NCBI GenBank assembly: GCA_964371695.1
Contig: CAYJOG010000039.1
Span: 1 to 12,066, forward strand
DNA: 12,066 nt
Direction of reading: 5' to 3'
Origin: CAYJOG01 sp964371695 [NCBI: uncultured bacterium]
GTDB lineage: Bacteria > CAYJOG01
The position numbers were made by a program, and so were the translations under genes. This document shows, one piece after another, positions 1 through 7,646 of the stretch. Position 1 is the stretch's first letter. Every line of letters begins with the position of its first letter. Below the pieces are notes generated by a model, which saw nothing but the letters and a program-made list of their open reading frames with translations, searched no databases and had not been told where the DNA came from.

Positions 1-2
1 TG

Positions 3-1865
3 GGGGCCTGGACTTTTCGGGAACACCCGCTTTTCAGTGCGCCCCTGGTAGATGGGCGGTTTTACCTTGCCTGGGCAGACCGCATGGCGTTGCATGGCCC
101 CTTTGTGGACGCGCCTTTTACCATGAGTCCCCTGTTTGCGTGGTTCTGGTGGGGGCTGAAAAATCTTGGCCTGTCAGAAGGCTGGGGGCTGCGCGGGGTG
201 TTGTCGGTCATCGGCGGCGTCAATATTGGCCTGCTGTGTTTTTTGTCTCAGGTGCTGGGCGGGAGGCGCGCTGGTTGGGTGATGGGGGTGTTGGGTGTGT
301 TTTGTCTGCCGCTGATGATGGCGGATCTGAACCTGATGAAAACCGGTCTGGGTGTCATGCTTTATCTGGCGGCGCTGGTCACGTTGGTTCGTGGAATTTA
401 TTGCATTGCTCCCACGGACAGGACATTTGCCGGAATTTTTTTTCTGTCGGGATTTTTGTTCGGTCTCGCCGCTTTGGTGCGGGAGCCGCTGGTGCTGACT
501 GGCTTGGCGCTTCTCGTTTTCGCGGCCTGGATGTTGCGGAAAAAATTCGCTCTGAGGATTTTGTTGTTGGGTGTTGCTGGTTTGTTCCTTCCCCTGTCGA
601 TCAACGCCTTTGGCCAATGGCGATGGGGCGTTTCGGCGTCTGGACAACAAGCCGGGAAAGGCAGAAGTTTTGTATTCCTCACCGCAGCCGGGGGTGAGGC
701 GTTGTATCTGGGGCTGGGGCCGGAGTCCACGGGCACCTTTAACCTGCCCGGTTTTGCCCGGCCCGACCCGGCGGTGCAGCACACCGATTTTCAGGCCGAA
801 GCCCGGCGCCGCACCGGCTTAAAACTTTCAGCGTCCCAGGCCGATGATTTCTGGCGAAATCAGGCCATTGGGTTCGCAGTGGCGCACCCCCGGCGCACCT
901 TCTGGCTCATGGTGAACAAATTGCGGTTGATCGTAAACCTGCGGGAGATTCCGAGCGATCTGAGCCTTCTGGCCTGGCGGCAGGAAGTCCCGTTTTTGAG
1001 AATTTTTCTGGTGTCCTGGTGGTTGTGGATTCCTTTGGGTGCAGGGGGGATGTTTGTTTTCTGGAAAACCAGTTTCCCGGCCCGGCTGCTGGCGCTGGCG
1101 GCGTTGCTGGGTGTTTTGGGTCTGTTGCCGTTTTTTGTATATGACCGGTTTCGGCTGCTGGCCCTGTTGCCGCTTTTGCCTCTGGCCGCAGCCTTTCTGG
1201 CCGATTTTCGGGCATGGCCCAAAAAACCCTGGGCGGTGCTGCTGATGGGCTGTTTTTTGTTCCTGACGTGGCTGGACCGTGAAAAAGTCCGGCTCGATCC
1301 CCAACCGGGATACGACCAGAAACTCCTGGCCGATACCGCTTTGCTGGCTGGTCAGAAAAAATTGGCGTGGCGACACTACCGCCTACTTTCCACGCATCCC
1401 CTTTATGGCGCAGACGCTTTGCTGCAAATGGGGGGCATGGCCATGTCGGCGGGCCACCTGGGCGTTGCCGAAAAGTTTTTTGTCAAAGCCCTGGGCCGTG
1501 AACCAGACCACGCCGAGGCCACGGCCAATCTGGCCATGATCTATGCCCAGACAAAACGACGCGGCATGGCGCTGGTGTGGTTTCAGAAGGCCCTCGCGCT
1601 TTCTCCGCAAAACCCTGCGCTTTGGCGGGCTGTGGGCATCTTCATGCTCGAAGAAAAAAAATACGCCGCCGCCCGCGCCAGTTTTGATCGGGCCTTGGCC
1701 CTGCGGGGCGGGGGCGACGAAGACCTGTTGCGGAAGCTGATTTTTTCCGCCATCAAGGCCGGTGAAAAAGAAACCGCACGCCGTTACATAGACGCTCTGC
1801 GGCAGATAAGCCCGGAACAGGGAAGTCGCGCCATGGCCCAGTGGCAAAAAGCCTTCGGGCCATAA
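3..1865 (+). CDS. GT-C/ArnT-like membrane glycosyltransferase with C-terminal TPR domain (5' partial)
   Basis: This is probably an integral-membrane glycosyltransferase of the PMT/ArnT (GT-C) class, which moves sugars from polyprenyl-phosphate donors on the periplasmic face. The reading frame is open to the window edge. The 27 codons before the first ATG (position 84) encode a family-like first periplasmic loop (HPLFSAPLVDGRFY), so the ATG is internal and the true start lies upstream. D17 of the visible part may be the conserved loop-1 acidic residue. About ten hydrophobic segments follow up to visible residue 425. They flank a soluble loop that ends in the family-typical pattern AHPRRTFWLMVNKLRL then EIPSD. 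From about residue 470 to 600 there are three to four TPR-like helix pairs (for example AEATANLAMIYAQ and ALWRAVGIFMLEE), perhaps for partner binding. The stop is 12 bp from the convergent fusion gene. Donor and acceptor cannot be named. The class call is fairly sure, the exact function is not. Confidence 0.75.
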   Translation, partial: GAWTFREHPLFSAPLVDGRFYLAWADRMALHGPFVDAPFTMSPLFAWFWWGLKNLGLSEGWGLRGVLSVIGGVNIGLLCFLSQVLGGRRAGWVMGVLGVFCLPLMMADLNLMKTGLGVMLYLAALVTLVRGIYCIAPTDRTFAGIFFLSGFLFGLAALVREPLVLTGLALLVFAAWMLRKKFALRILLLGVAGLFLPLSINAFGQWRWGVSASGQQAGKGRSFVFLTAAGGEALYLGLGPESTGTFNLPGFARPDPAVQHTDFQAEARRRTGLKLSASQADDFWRNQAIGFAVAHPRRTFWLMVNKLRLIVNLREIPSDLSLLAWRQEVPFLRIFLVSWWLWIPLGAGGMFVFWKTSFPARLLALAALLGVLGLLPFFVYDRFRLLALLPLLPLAAAFLADFRAWPKKPWAVLLMGCFLFLTWLDREKVRLDPQPGYDQKLLADTALLAGQKKLAWRHYRLLSTHPLYGADALLQMGGMAMSAGHLGVAEKFFVKALGREPDHAEATANLAMIYAQTKRRGMALVWFQKALALSPQNPALWRAVGIFMLEEKKYAAARASFDRALALRGGGDEDLLRKLIFSAIKAGEKETARRYIDALRQISPEQGSRAMAQWQKAFGP

Positions 1866-1877
1866 CGGCTTCCATCA

Positions 1878-4800
1878 TTACGCGCTTTTGGGTTGAATCA
1901 TCTCGGCAATCACACTGCTGGTCTGGAACCCCGCCACCAGATTTTTGTAATGGCTGAGCTGGCGTTTGACAGAGCCGAGGGACACCGTGAGGAGATTGCG
2001 CTCTCGCCGCACGTCTTCGGGCAGGTCCTGAATCATGCGGTGAACATCCTCGGCGGTGGCCAGGCTCTCCAGTTTTTTCTCGAACACCTGATGCACCATG
2101 TCTTCCCAGGCCAGTCCCTTTTCGGCAAGTCGCGCATTCACCGCCTGGGCTTTTTGCAGTTTGGCCTGCACGTGTTCGTCGCTCACCGGGCGCTCAAAGC
2201 TGCGGATTCCCGCCAGCTCCACGCCAAACTTGCTGGCCCATTGCCGGGTGAGGGTGATGTCTTTCATGTGCAGATAGGGACCGTGACTGAGGTGGCCGGT
2301 GTGCCCGGCCCAGCCCATCAGGGCGGTTTCAGACATGCAGGCATAAGCCAGCGGCGTGAATCCATAACCAAAGTTCCAGCCAAAAGATTCCAGGTTGGGC
2401 AGCTTCAGCACGCCGCCATCCATCACCAACACGTCTGGGCGCAGGTCCGCCACCCGCTTGCTCACGTCCTGGGGCCGGGCCACGTCCACCACCACACAAC
2501 CGGGGCGCAGGTGATGCGGCTCAATGATGGTGCCCACGTCGGAACTGGCGCTGATGATGATGTCCTGCCCCGCCAGCACGTTGTAATTGATGGTGAAATC
2601 CACCCAGGGCTGATAGGCGGGGTTGGCCGCCCGGCGGGATTGCAGCAGACGGTGAATCTGCCGCCCGATTTCGGTGCGGGTTTTAAGATTGCGGTCTGAC
2701 CCGTAGAGCATGCGCTTGATTTCTTCGTCTTCCCACAGCGCCAGGGCCAGGCCCTTCAGACCGCTGGCGTTGACTTTTTCAACGCCCCCTGCGGCTTCGG
2801 TGGCTTCATCCAGCAGCGCCACAGCGTCTTCATAAATCACAAAAGCCAGTTCTTCCATCTTGGGTTTCACTTCGCTGTCGAAATCTTTTTTGGGATTTCC
2901 GATGAGCGTGAGATAGGGCACGTCCTGGGTGATCAGGCGAGCCGCCAGCCTGCCGATGTTGCCCGACGCCGCCACCACCGCCGCCCGTGCGGTGCGCAGG
3001 TCAATGTTCATTTTCACCGCGCCCACGGCAGCCCCCTGAATGCTGGTGGCGCAGGTGAAGCTGTTGCCGCTGGTGACCCCCAGGCCGTGGTTGCTCAAAA
3101 ACAGGCACTGGTTGGACACAATGGAGGTATACGCGCCGCAGCCCAATATGGACGCGCCCCAGTTCTTGAGGGTTTCCAGCCCCGGCAGCAGCTTGGTTTT
3201 GGTGATTTTTTCCATGGCATAAAGCGCGCTGTCCCGTTGCAGATGCCCCACGGCGGCGGGGTCCACCGCGCCTTTTTCCAGTTGCAGGGCGGCGTATTCC
3301 TCGCCATAACTTTGCAGCTTGTCCATGAAGCCCTGGGCGGTTTCGGCCACCGACTGGAAGCGGTAAAGGATTTCCTCGCCGCTGTTGGCGGTGAGTTTGA
3401 CCACGTTGATGGTGAAGGGGTCCAGCACCGCCTCAATGCGGTTCCAGAGGCGGTTGATTTCTGGCGCTTCGCGGGTTTCCGGGTTTTCGCGTGTGCTGAA
3501 CTGGGCCAGTGCCGGGTCAAACTCGCCAAAATTGCGTGGGTCCAGGGGGTGGACAAAAAAGCCCACCTTGAGCAGGCCCTCTGTCTCTTCGGGCTGGGGA
3601 ATGCGTTTGGAGGGGTCCAGAAAGTCTTTGGCGTCTTTGGGGTCCACGGTCACGGTTTTTTGCACCAGATGCCGGGAAAGCTCATAAAGATTGTTTCGCC
3701 GCACCATGCCCAAAGCGCGGCGCAGCGACGCCACGGCATAGTGGATTTCTTCGTCAGTGACCGTGAGCGGCGCTTGCAGGCGCAGCACATGACTGTTGCT
3801 GAGGGTGGGGGCCACCCGCACACCGCAGGCGTTAAGCAGATAACTGGCCAACAGCGCCGTGAGGCCCCCCTGCGAGGCCAGTTCCCGCAAAATGCTTTCG
3901 TTGAACTCATAAAGCGTGCCCAGTTCGATGCCCAGCATCAGTCCCTCGCCGCGCACGTCGGTGATCAGCCCTGGGCCGTCATAGGTCTGGCCGTGTTTGG
4001 CATAGATGGCTTTCAGTTCTTCATCCAGTTCGGCTTTCAGTGCCAGCAGCAGCGACTTGAACATCTGGCCCTTGCGCTGAATTTCTTTCATGAAAAGACC
4101 GTCGTTTTCTTCATCCTGCAAAATGTCCAGCACACAATCCGCCAGGGCGCAGGCCCGGCTGCTGCCCGCAAAGGTGCTGGTGTGGATGATGCCGAAGTGG
4201 TCGTCCCAGGCGTCTTCATGCACCAACAGCGCGGCAGTGGGGAACTCCCCCGCGCCCAAAGCTTTGGCCAGTGTCATCATGTCCCAGGTCAGACCCTTGA
4301 AACGCTGATGGGCAAACAGATAACCCGTGCGGCCCAGCCCCGTCTGCACTTCGTCCAGAATGAACAACACGCCTTTTTGCTGGCACAGTTTGCGCGCACC
4401 CAGGATGTAATCCTCTTGCAGGGGACGCACGCCGCCTTCGCCCTGAATCGGCTCCACAATCATGGCGGCCACCGTTTGTTTGGCCAGTTGGCGCAGGTCC
4501 TGTTCACTTTTTTCGAGGTTGAAAAAGTTGAAGGGCAGGGAGCCTTCTGCGGCGATGCGGGTGACTTCCTTGCGGGTGTCTTCGTTGTGAATGCTCGCGC
4601 CGCCCACGCCCCACAACACGTTGAGCACTTTTTTGGCCGCCACGCCCTGGTCGTGCAGCAGCAGTCGTTCCTTCAGTGCTTCCAGATCATTGGCGGGCAG
4701 ATAATCGTGGCCCTCCACGGGGCTGTAACCCGCCACCTGAAACTTGGGCTGGCCCGTGGCCGACAGCGAACTGAGGGTTTTGCCGTGAAAACTGCTGGTG

Positions 4801-5315
4801 AGCGAAATGATGGTGTGGTTGCCCGTTTTGACCCGCGCCAGCTTGAAGGCGGCCTCCACCGATTCCGCCCCGGAGTTGGCGTAAACGGTGTGATAGACCG
4901 GGGCGCGGCGGGCCAGGTCGTCCATGTAATCCTGCAGGTTCTTTTTGGGGCGCACCTCGCCCTTGAAATAAACCTTGGGGGGCTGGGGGCAGAGGTCGCT
5001 CAGCCGACGGGCCAGTTTTTCGGCCAGGGGGTTGACCGTGCCACCGGCAAAACCGGGCAGTTGCTGAAAAGCCTCGCTGCGGGTGAGTTCCCGCAGCCGG
5101 GGATAATTGTGGCCAAAGGGCAGCGATCCATAACCGCTCACCATGTCCAGCACTTTTTCGCCTTCTTCGGTGATCAGAAAAGAGCCTTCGCCGCGCAAAT
5201 AGGGTTTGTCCAGCGCGAGTGCGTGCAGCAGCCCGTTGAGGGTGGGATTGCTGTAGAAGCAGTCGGTGAGGTGTTGAATGGGGCCTTCAACAGTCAGTGT
5301 TTGTTTTTCGGACAT
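1878..5315 (-). CDS. Fusion protein: class III PLP aminotransferase + acyl-ACP/CoA reductase (AAR)-like domain
   Basis: A 1145-residue two-enzyme protein. Residues 1-545 form a class III (ornithine/putrescine-type) aminotransferase: NSGAESVEAAFKLAR at 147-161, FHGKT at 176-180, ILDEVQTGLGRTG at 319-331 and the PLP lysine K351 in TLAKALGAG. Residues about 583-1100 resemble cyanobacterial-type long-chain acyl-ACP reductase: KVGFFVHPLDP at the start, LGCGAYTSIVSNQ at 724-736, TSGNSFTCA at 748-756, a Rossmann loop AASGNIG at 782-788, DGGVLKLP at 966-973, and YACMSETALM with C993 at the place of the AAR acyl-accepting cysteine. Known AARs make aldehydes from acyl thioesters with NADPH, and class III aminotransferases aminate aldehydes. 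A combined acyl-to-amine activity is inferred. I chose the ATG at 5315 because a GGGAAAGG Shine-Dalgarno lies 7 nt upstream and the aminotransferase N-terminus begins there. The 108-codon upstream extension overlaps lptF and has no domain character. The gene lies 62 bp downstream of the permease gene. No signal peptide or membrane segment is seen, so it is cytoplasmic. Confidence 0.88.
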   Translation of the reverse strand: MSEKQTLTVEGPIQHLTDCFYSNPTLNGLLHALALDKPYLRGEGSFLITEEGEKVLDMVSGYGSLPFGHNYPRLRELTRSEAFQQLPGFAGGTVNPLAEKLARRLSDLCPQPPKVYFKGEVRPKKNLQDYMDDLARRAPVYHTVYANSGAESVEAAFKLARVKTGNHTIISLTSSFHGKTLSSLSATGQPKFQVAGYSPVEGHDYLPANDLEALKERLLLHDQGVAAKKVLNVLWGVGGASIHNEDTRKEVTRIAAEGSLPFNFFNLEKSEQDLRQLAKQTVAAMIVEPIQGEGGVRPLQEDYILGARKLCQQKGVLFILDEVQTGLGRTGYLFAHQRFKGLTWDMMTLAKALGAGEFPTAALLVHEDAWDDHFGIIHTSTFAGSSRACALADCVLDILQDEENDGLFMKEIQRKGQMFKSLLLALKAELDEELKAIYAKHGQTYDGPGLITDVRGEGLMLGIELGTLYEFNESILRELASQGGLTALLASYLLNACGVRVAPTLSNSHVLRLQAPLTVTDEEIHYAVASLRRALGMVRRNNLYELSRHLVQKTVTVDPKDAKDFLDPSKRIPQPEETEGLLKVGFFVHPLDPRNFGEFDPALAQFSTRENPETREAPEINRLWNRIEAVLDPFTINVVKLTANSGEEILYRFQSVAETAQGFMDKLQSYGEEYAALQLEKGAVDPAAVGHLQRDSALYAMEKITKTKLLPGLETLKNWGASILGCGAYTSIVSNQCLFLSNHGLGVTSGNSFTCATSIQGAAVGAVKMNIDLRTARAAVVAASGNIGRLAARLITQDVPYLTLIGNPKKDFDSEVKPKMEELAFVIYEDAVALLDEATEAAGGVEKVNASGLKGLALALWEDEEIKRMLYGSDRNLKTRTEIGRQIHRLLQSRRAANPAYQPWVDFTINYNVLAGQDIIISASSDVGTIIEPHHLRPGCVVVDVARPQDVSKRVADLRPDVLVMDGGVLKLPNLESFGWNFGYGFTPLAYACMSETALMGWAGHTGHLSHGPYLHMKDITLTRQWASKFGVELAGIRSFERPVSDEHVQAKLQKAQAVNARLAEKGLAWEDMVHQVFEKKLESLATAEDVHRMIQDLPEDVRRERNLLTVSLGSVKRQLSHYKNLVAGFQTSSVIAEMIQPKSA

Positions 5316-5377
5316 GGCAGAGCCTTTCCCGCAGAAATAATTGGTCCGCGTGAGAAGATTTGTTCCGTGAGACAACA
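5316..5377 (-). promoter_or_regulatory. Intergenic leader of the fusion gene with Shine-Dalgarno
   Basis: This 62-bp gap lies between the permease stop and the fusion start. It carries a purine-rich Shine-Dalgarno, GGGAAAGG on the minus strand (positions 5323-5330, 7 nt from the ATG), which decides the start. A 7-bp direct repeat (CGTGAGA on the plus strand, 5349-5355 and 5366-5372) sits in the middle; its meaning is unknown. No convincing sigma70 promoter or terminator hairpin is visible, so read-through from the permease gene is the simplest assumption. Confidence 0.45.
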
Positions 5378-6481
5378 TTAGCGCGTCAGGAGCCTGTGCG
5401 CCAACAACAGGCAAGAGCCCAGCAGCACAAGCAAAATGTTCTGGCTCCAGGCCAGCAGGGGAATGGTCCAGACCCCCAGATAGGGTTCCACCACGCCCTT
5501 CACCGCCAGGCCCCGCGCCACCGCCATGATGCCCCAATAAAAACTCACAAAAAACACACATAAAACGGCGTTGAAGAGTTGCTCCTGACGGCCCAGCCGA
5601 TAACCCAGCGGCAGCGTGAGCAGCACAATCACCACGCAACTGAATGGAAAACTGTAGCGCATCTGGCGCTCCACCAGCAGTTCGCGGAACTCAAGCCCCC
5701 CCTGTTTTTTGAAACGGATCTGACCCGCCAGCTCCTTGAGGGTGAGCAAAGGGGCAGGGCGGCTGGCGGTGAGGAAGTTTTCAAAGGGCCATTTCACCTG
5801 CAGGGTGCGGGGCAGGATTTTTTCTCCCTGCTCAAACCCTTTTTTTTGCCAGTTGCCCGAGGCGCCCGCGCCGAGGGTGAGTTGGTCTTTTTGCCACGAG
5901 GCCGAGGCCGCAGTGACAAACCCCGTGACCTGGCCTTCTTTTTGGCGCAGCAGCACCACATTGGTGAGTTGGCCGGTGGTGGTGTCCAGCGTGCCGGCAT
6001 AGAGCATTCTTTCCTGGTCCAGCCGCAGGGCCACTTCGTTCAACACTTTTTCCTGGCCGGTTTGCTCTACATAGGTTTCGCGCAGGTGCTGGTGTTCCAC
6101 CTGCCAGGGAATGACGGATTTTTCGCGAAATACCCACAGCAGCCCGGCGAGCAGAAGCCCCAGCGTGAGATAGGGCACAAAAAGCCGGGCGGGCCACACG
6201 CCGCTCCAGAACATGGCGGGGGTTTCCAGTTCGCGGCTGTGACGGCCCGCCGAGAGAAACACGGCAAAGAGCAGCGCTCCCGGCAGGGCGTCCAGCGTGA
6301 GTTTGGGCAACTGGGTGACAAAGAGCCGCCACACCACCTCGCCCGCAAGTTTCTGGGTATAAAGCTGGTCAAACGCCTCAAACACCACGCGGCTTGAAAT
6401 CAGCACAAACACAAAGGTGCCCAGGCCCGCCCAGAAAAGCCAAAAGGTTTCACGCCACAAATATCGGTCCAGAATCCGCAA
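5378..6481 (-). CDS. LptF/LptG family lipopolysaccharide export permease (YjgP/YjgQ)
   Basis: Inner-membrane permease subunit of the LPS transport machine. With LptB and its partner permease it extracts LPS from the inner membrane and passes it to LptC/LptA. The 367 residues match the family in length and layout: N-terminus MRILDRYLWRE, membrane segments at about 12-33, 63-80 and 98-118, a periplasmic beta-rich domain at about 120-270, then the hallmark RQMRYSFPFSCVVIVLLTLPLG (272-293) and two more segments at about 302-325 and 336-362. The start is TTG. It is chosen because the family N-terminus begins exactly there, no ATG or GTG lies between the upstream stop and this point, and the next methionine is residue 159. 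No Shine-Dalgarno is visible, and the upstream gene ends 24 nt earlier, so translational coupling is plausible. Only one of the two usual permeases is present, and LptF cannot be told from LptG by eye. Confidence 0.9.
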   Translation of the reverse strand: MRILDRYLWRETFWLFWAGLGTFVFVLISSRVVFEAFDQLYTQKLAGEVVWRLFVTQLPKLTLDALPGALLFAVFLSAGRHSRELETPAMFWSGVWPARLFVPYLTLGLLLAGLLWVFREKSVIPWQVEHQHLRETYVEQTGQEKVLNEVALRLDQERMLYAGTLDTTTGQLTNVVLLRQKEGQVTGFVTAASASWQKDQLTLGAGASGNWQKKGFEQGEKILPRTLQVKWPFENFLTASRPAPLLTLKELAGQIRFKKQGGLEFRELLVERQMRYSFPFSCVVIVLLTLPLGYRLGRQEQLFNAVLCVFFVSFYWGIMAVARGLAVKGVVEPYLGVWTIPLLAWSQNILLVLLGSCLLLAHRLLTR

Positions 6482-6505
6482 GCGAAGAGAGTTTAGCGGT
6501 AGCGG

Positions 6506-7585
6506 CTATTTTTGCAGATCCATGACAAACCGGTGCAGGTTTCCAAAGCTGTGCATGTCAAAACCATGCAGGGCGATGACGGGGCGCACGCGGGGGTTCT
6601 GCAACCGCCATATCTGCCCCTGCGCGCGCAGCACCAAATGGCCGTTGGTCTTCTCCAAGATGTCCTCGTCGTTCACCAGAAAAAACTCTGGCCCGGTCAG
6701 GTCCGCCACGTCCACCAGGGTGGTCAGTTCCACCAATTTGCACATTTCCTTGTAGGGCGCCATGGTCTGGTTGATGTGTTCCTGGGTAAAGGGGTGTTTG
6801 CGATCCAGGCTCAACAGCACCAGCTTGCGGTTGCGAAAATAACGCACGGTGCTGAGGTGCTTGTAGAAGTGGTCAAAAACCGCCAGGGCTTCTTCGGCGG
6901 TGTGGGCGGAATGGACCAGATATTGGTCCTGTTCAGAGATCACGCCTTCTGCCAGCATCAGTTCCTGGGCGGGCAGCCAGAACTTCTCCCAAAAGTCTTT
7001 GCCCAGAAACACCACCGGGCGCAGGGTGAGTTTGCCTGTTTGAATGAGCGTGAGGAACTCAAAGGTTTCATCCATGGTGCCAAACCCGCCGGGCAGGCAA
7101 AAGAGCGCCAGACCAAACCGGGCAAACACATATTTGCGGGCGAAGAAATAGTGAAAGTTGATGAGCTTGCCCCGGCGGGGTGGGGGCGTGCGGCCCGGAT
7201 GCACCTGCCGGTGTACCGTGAGCGCCGGGTTGGCAGACTGTTCGAAGGGCAGGGTGATGTTGAAACCCGACACCAACCGGGCGGGGTCCAGACCCAGATC
7301 CTTGCAGGCCCTGAGCGCCCCCACGTTGCCCGCCTCCATGATGCCTGGCCCGCCGCCGGTGATCACCCCCACCTCCCGCTTGATCAGGCCATAGGCCAGT
7401 TCTTCGGTCATCTGGTAATAGGGGTTGTCGGGCTTGAAACGGGCCGAGCCGAAAATGAGCGCGTGGCGGGTGCGCCCGAACTGGAGCATTTTGAGGATGG
7501 CGTAGCTCAGTTCGGTGCTGGCGCGGTTGATGCGGGCGATGTCGTGGTCGCTGTCGTCCCAGAATTTAACCAGTTCGTCTCTCAT
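6506..7585 (-). CDS. LOG-family (TIGR00730-like) phosphoribohydrolase-like protein with extra C-terminal domain
   Basis: A 359-residue protein with a LOG/lysine-decarboxylase-like Rossmann core at about 38-245. Landmarks are HALIFGSARF (41-50), GGGPGIMEAGNVGA (77-90) and the family signature PGGFGTMDE (165-173). Characterised members hydrolyse nucleoside 5'-monophosphates (cytokinin riboside phosphates, AMP) to free base and ribose phosphate. Classic LOG proteins are about 180-220 residues; here roughly 115 more (about 245-359) follow, in a segment I do not recognise. I chose the ATG at 7585. The open frame runs back to 7720, but that part overlaps the RNase Y gene and is proline/serine-rich with no domain character. 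The bases before the ATG are C-rich with no Shine-Dalgarno. It sits 61 bp downstream of the RNase Y gene and 24 bp before the permease, probably in one transcript. Substrate is unknown. Confidence 0.82.
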   Translation of the reverse strand: MRDELVKFWDDSDHDIARINRASTELSYAILKMLQFGRTRHALIFGSARFKPDNPYYQMTEELAYGLIKREVGVITGGGPGIMEAGNVGALRACKDLGLDPARLVSGFNITLPFEQSANPALTVHRQVHPGRTPPPRRGKLINFHYFFARKYVFARFGLALFCLPGGFGTMDETFEFLTLIQTGKLTLRPVVFLGKDFWEKFWLPAQELMLAEGVISEQDQYLVHSAHTAEEALAVFDHFYKHLSTVRYFRNRKLVLLSLDRKHPFTQEHINQTMAPYKEMCKLVELTTLVDVADLTGPEFFLVNDEDILEKTNGHLVLRAQGQIWRLQNPRVRPVIALHGFDMHSFGNLHRFVMDLQK

Positions 7586-7646
7586 GAGGATTTGGGGGGA
7601 GGCTGCGGGGGAAACATGAAAAAAGGGTCGGTTTTTGATGAACGGG

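Noticed and set aside
1866-1877. A shared bidirectional terminator between the convergent genes
   Set aside because: The 12 bp contain no inverted repeat or T-run.
3087-5381. A 764-codon plus-strand frame opposite the fusion gene
   Set aside because: It is histidine-, glutamine- and phenylalanine-rich with no motif and mirrors the codon bias of the real gene. The minus-strand frame carries intact catalytic motifs.
5316-5639. A 108-codon N-terminal extension of the fusion protein
   Set aside because: It lies over the permease coding region in another frame, is rich in glycine, alanine and proline with no domain character, and a good Shine-Dalgarno plus the aminotransferase N-terminus mark the ATG at 5315.
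7586-7646. A terminator or promoter between rny and the LOG-family gene
   Set aside because: The gap has a C-rich tract and short A/T runs on the minus strand but no hairpin followed by a T-run, and no convincing -35/-10 pair.
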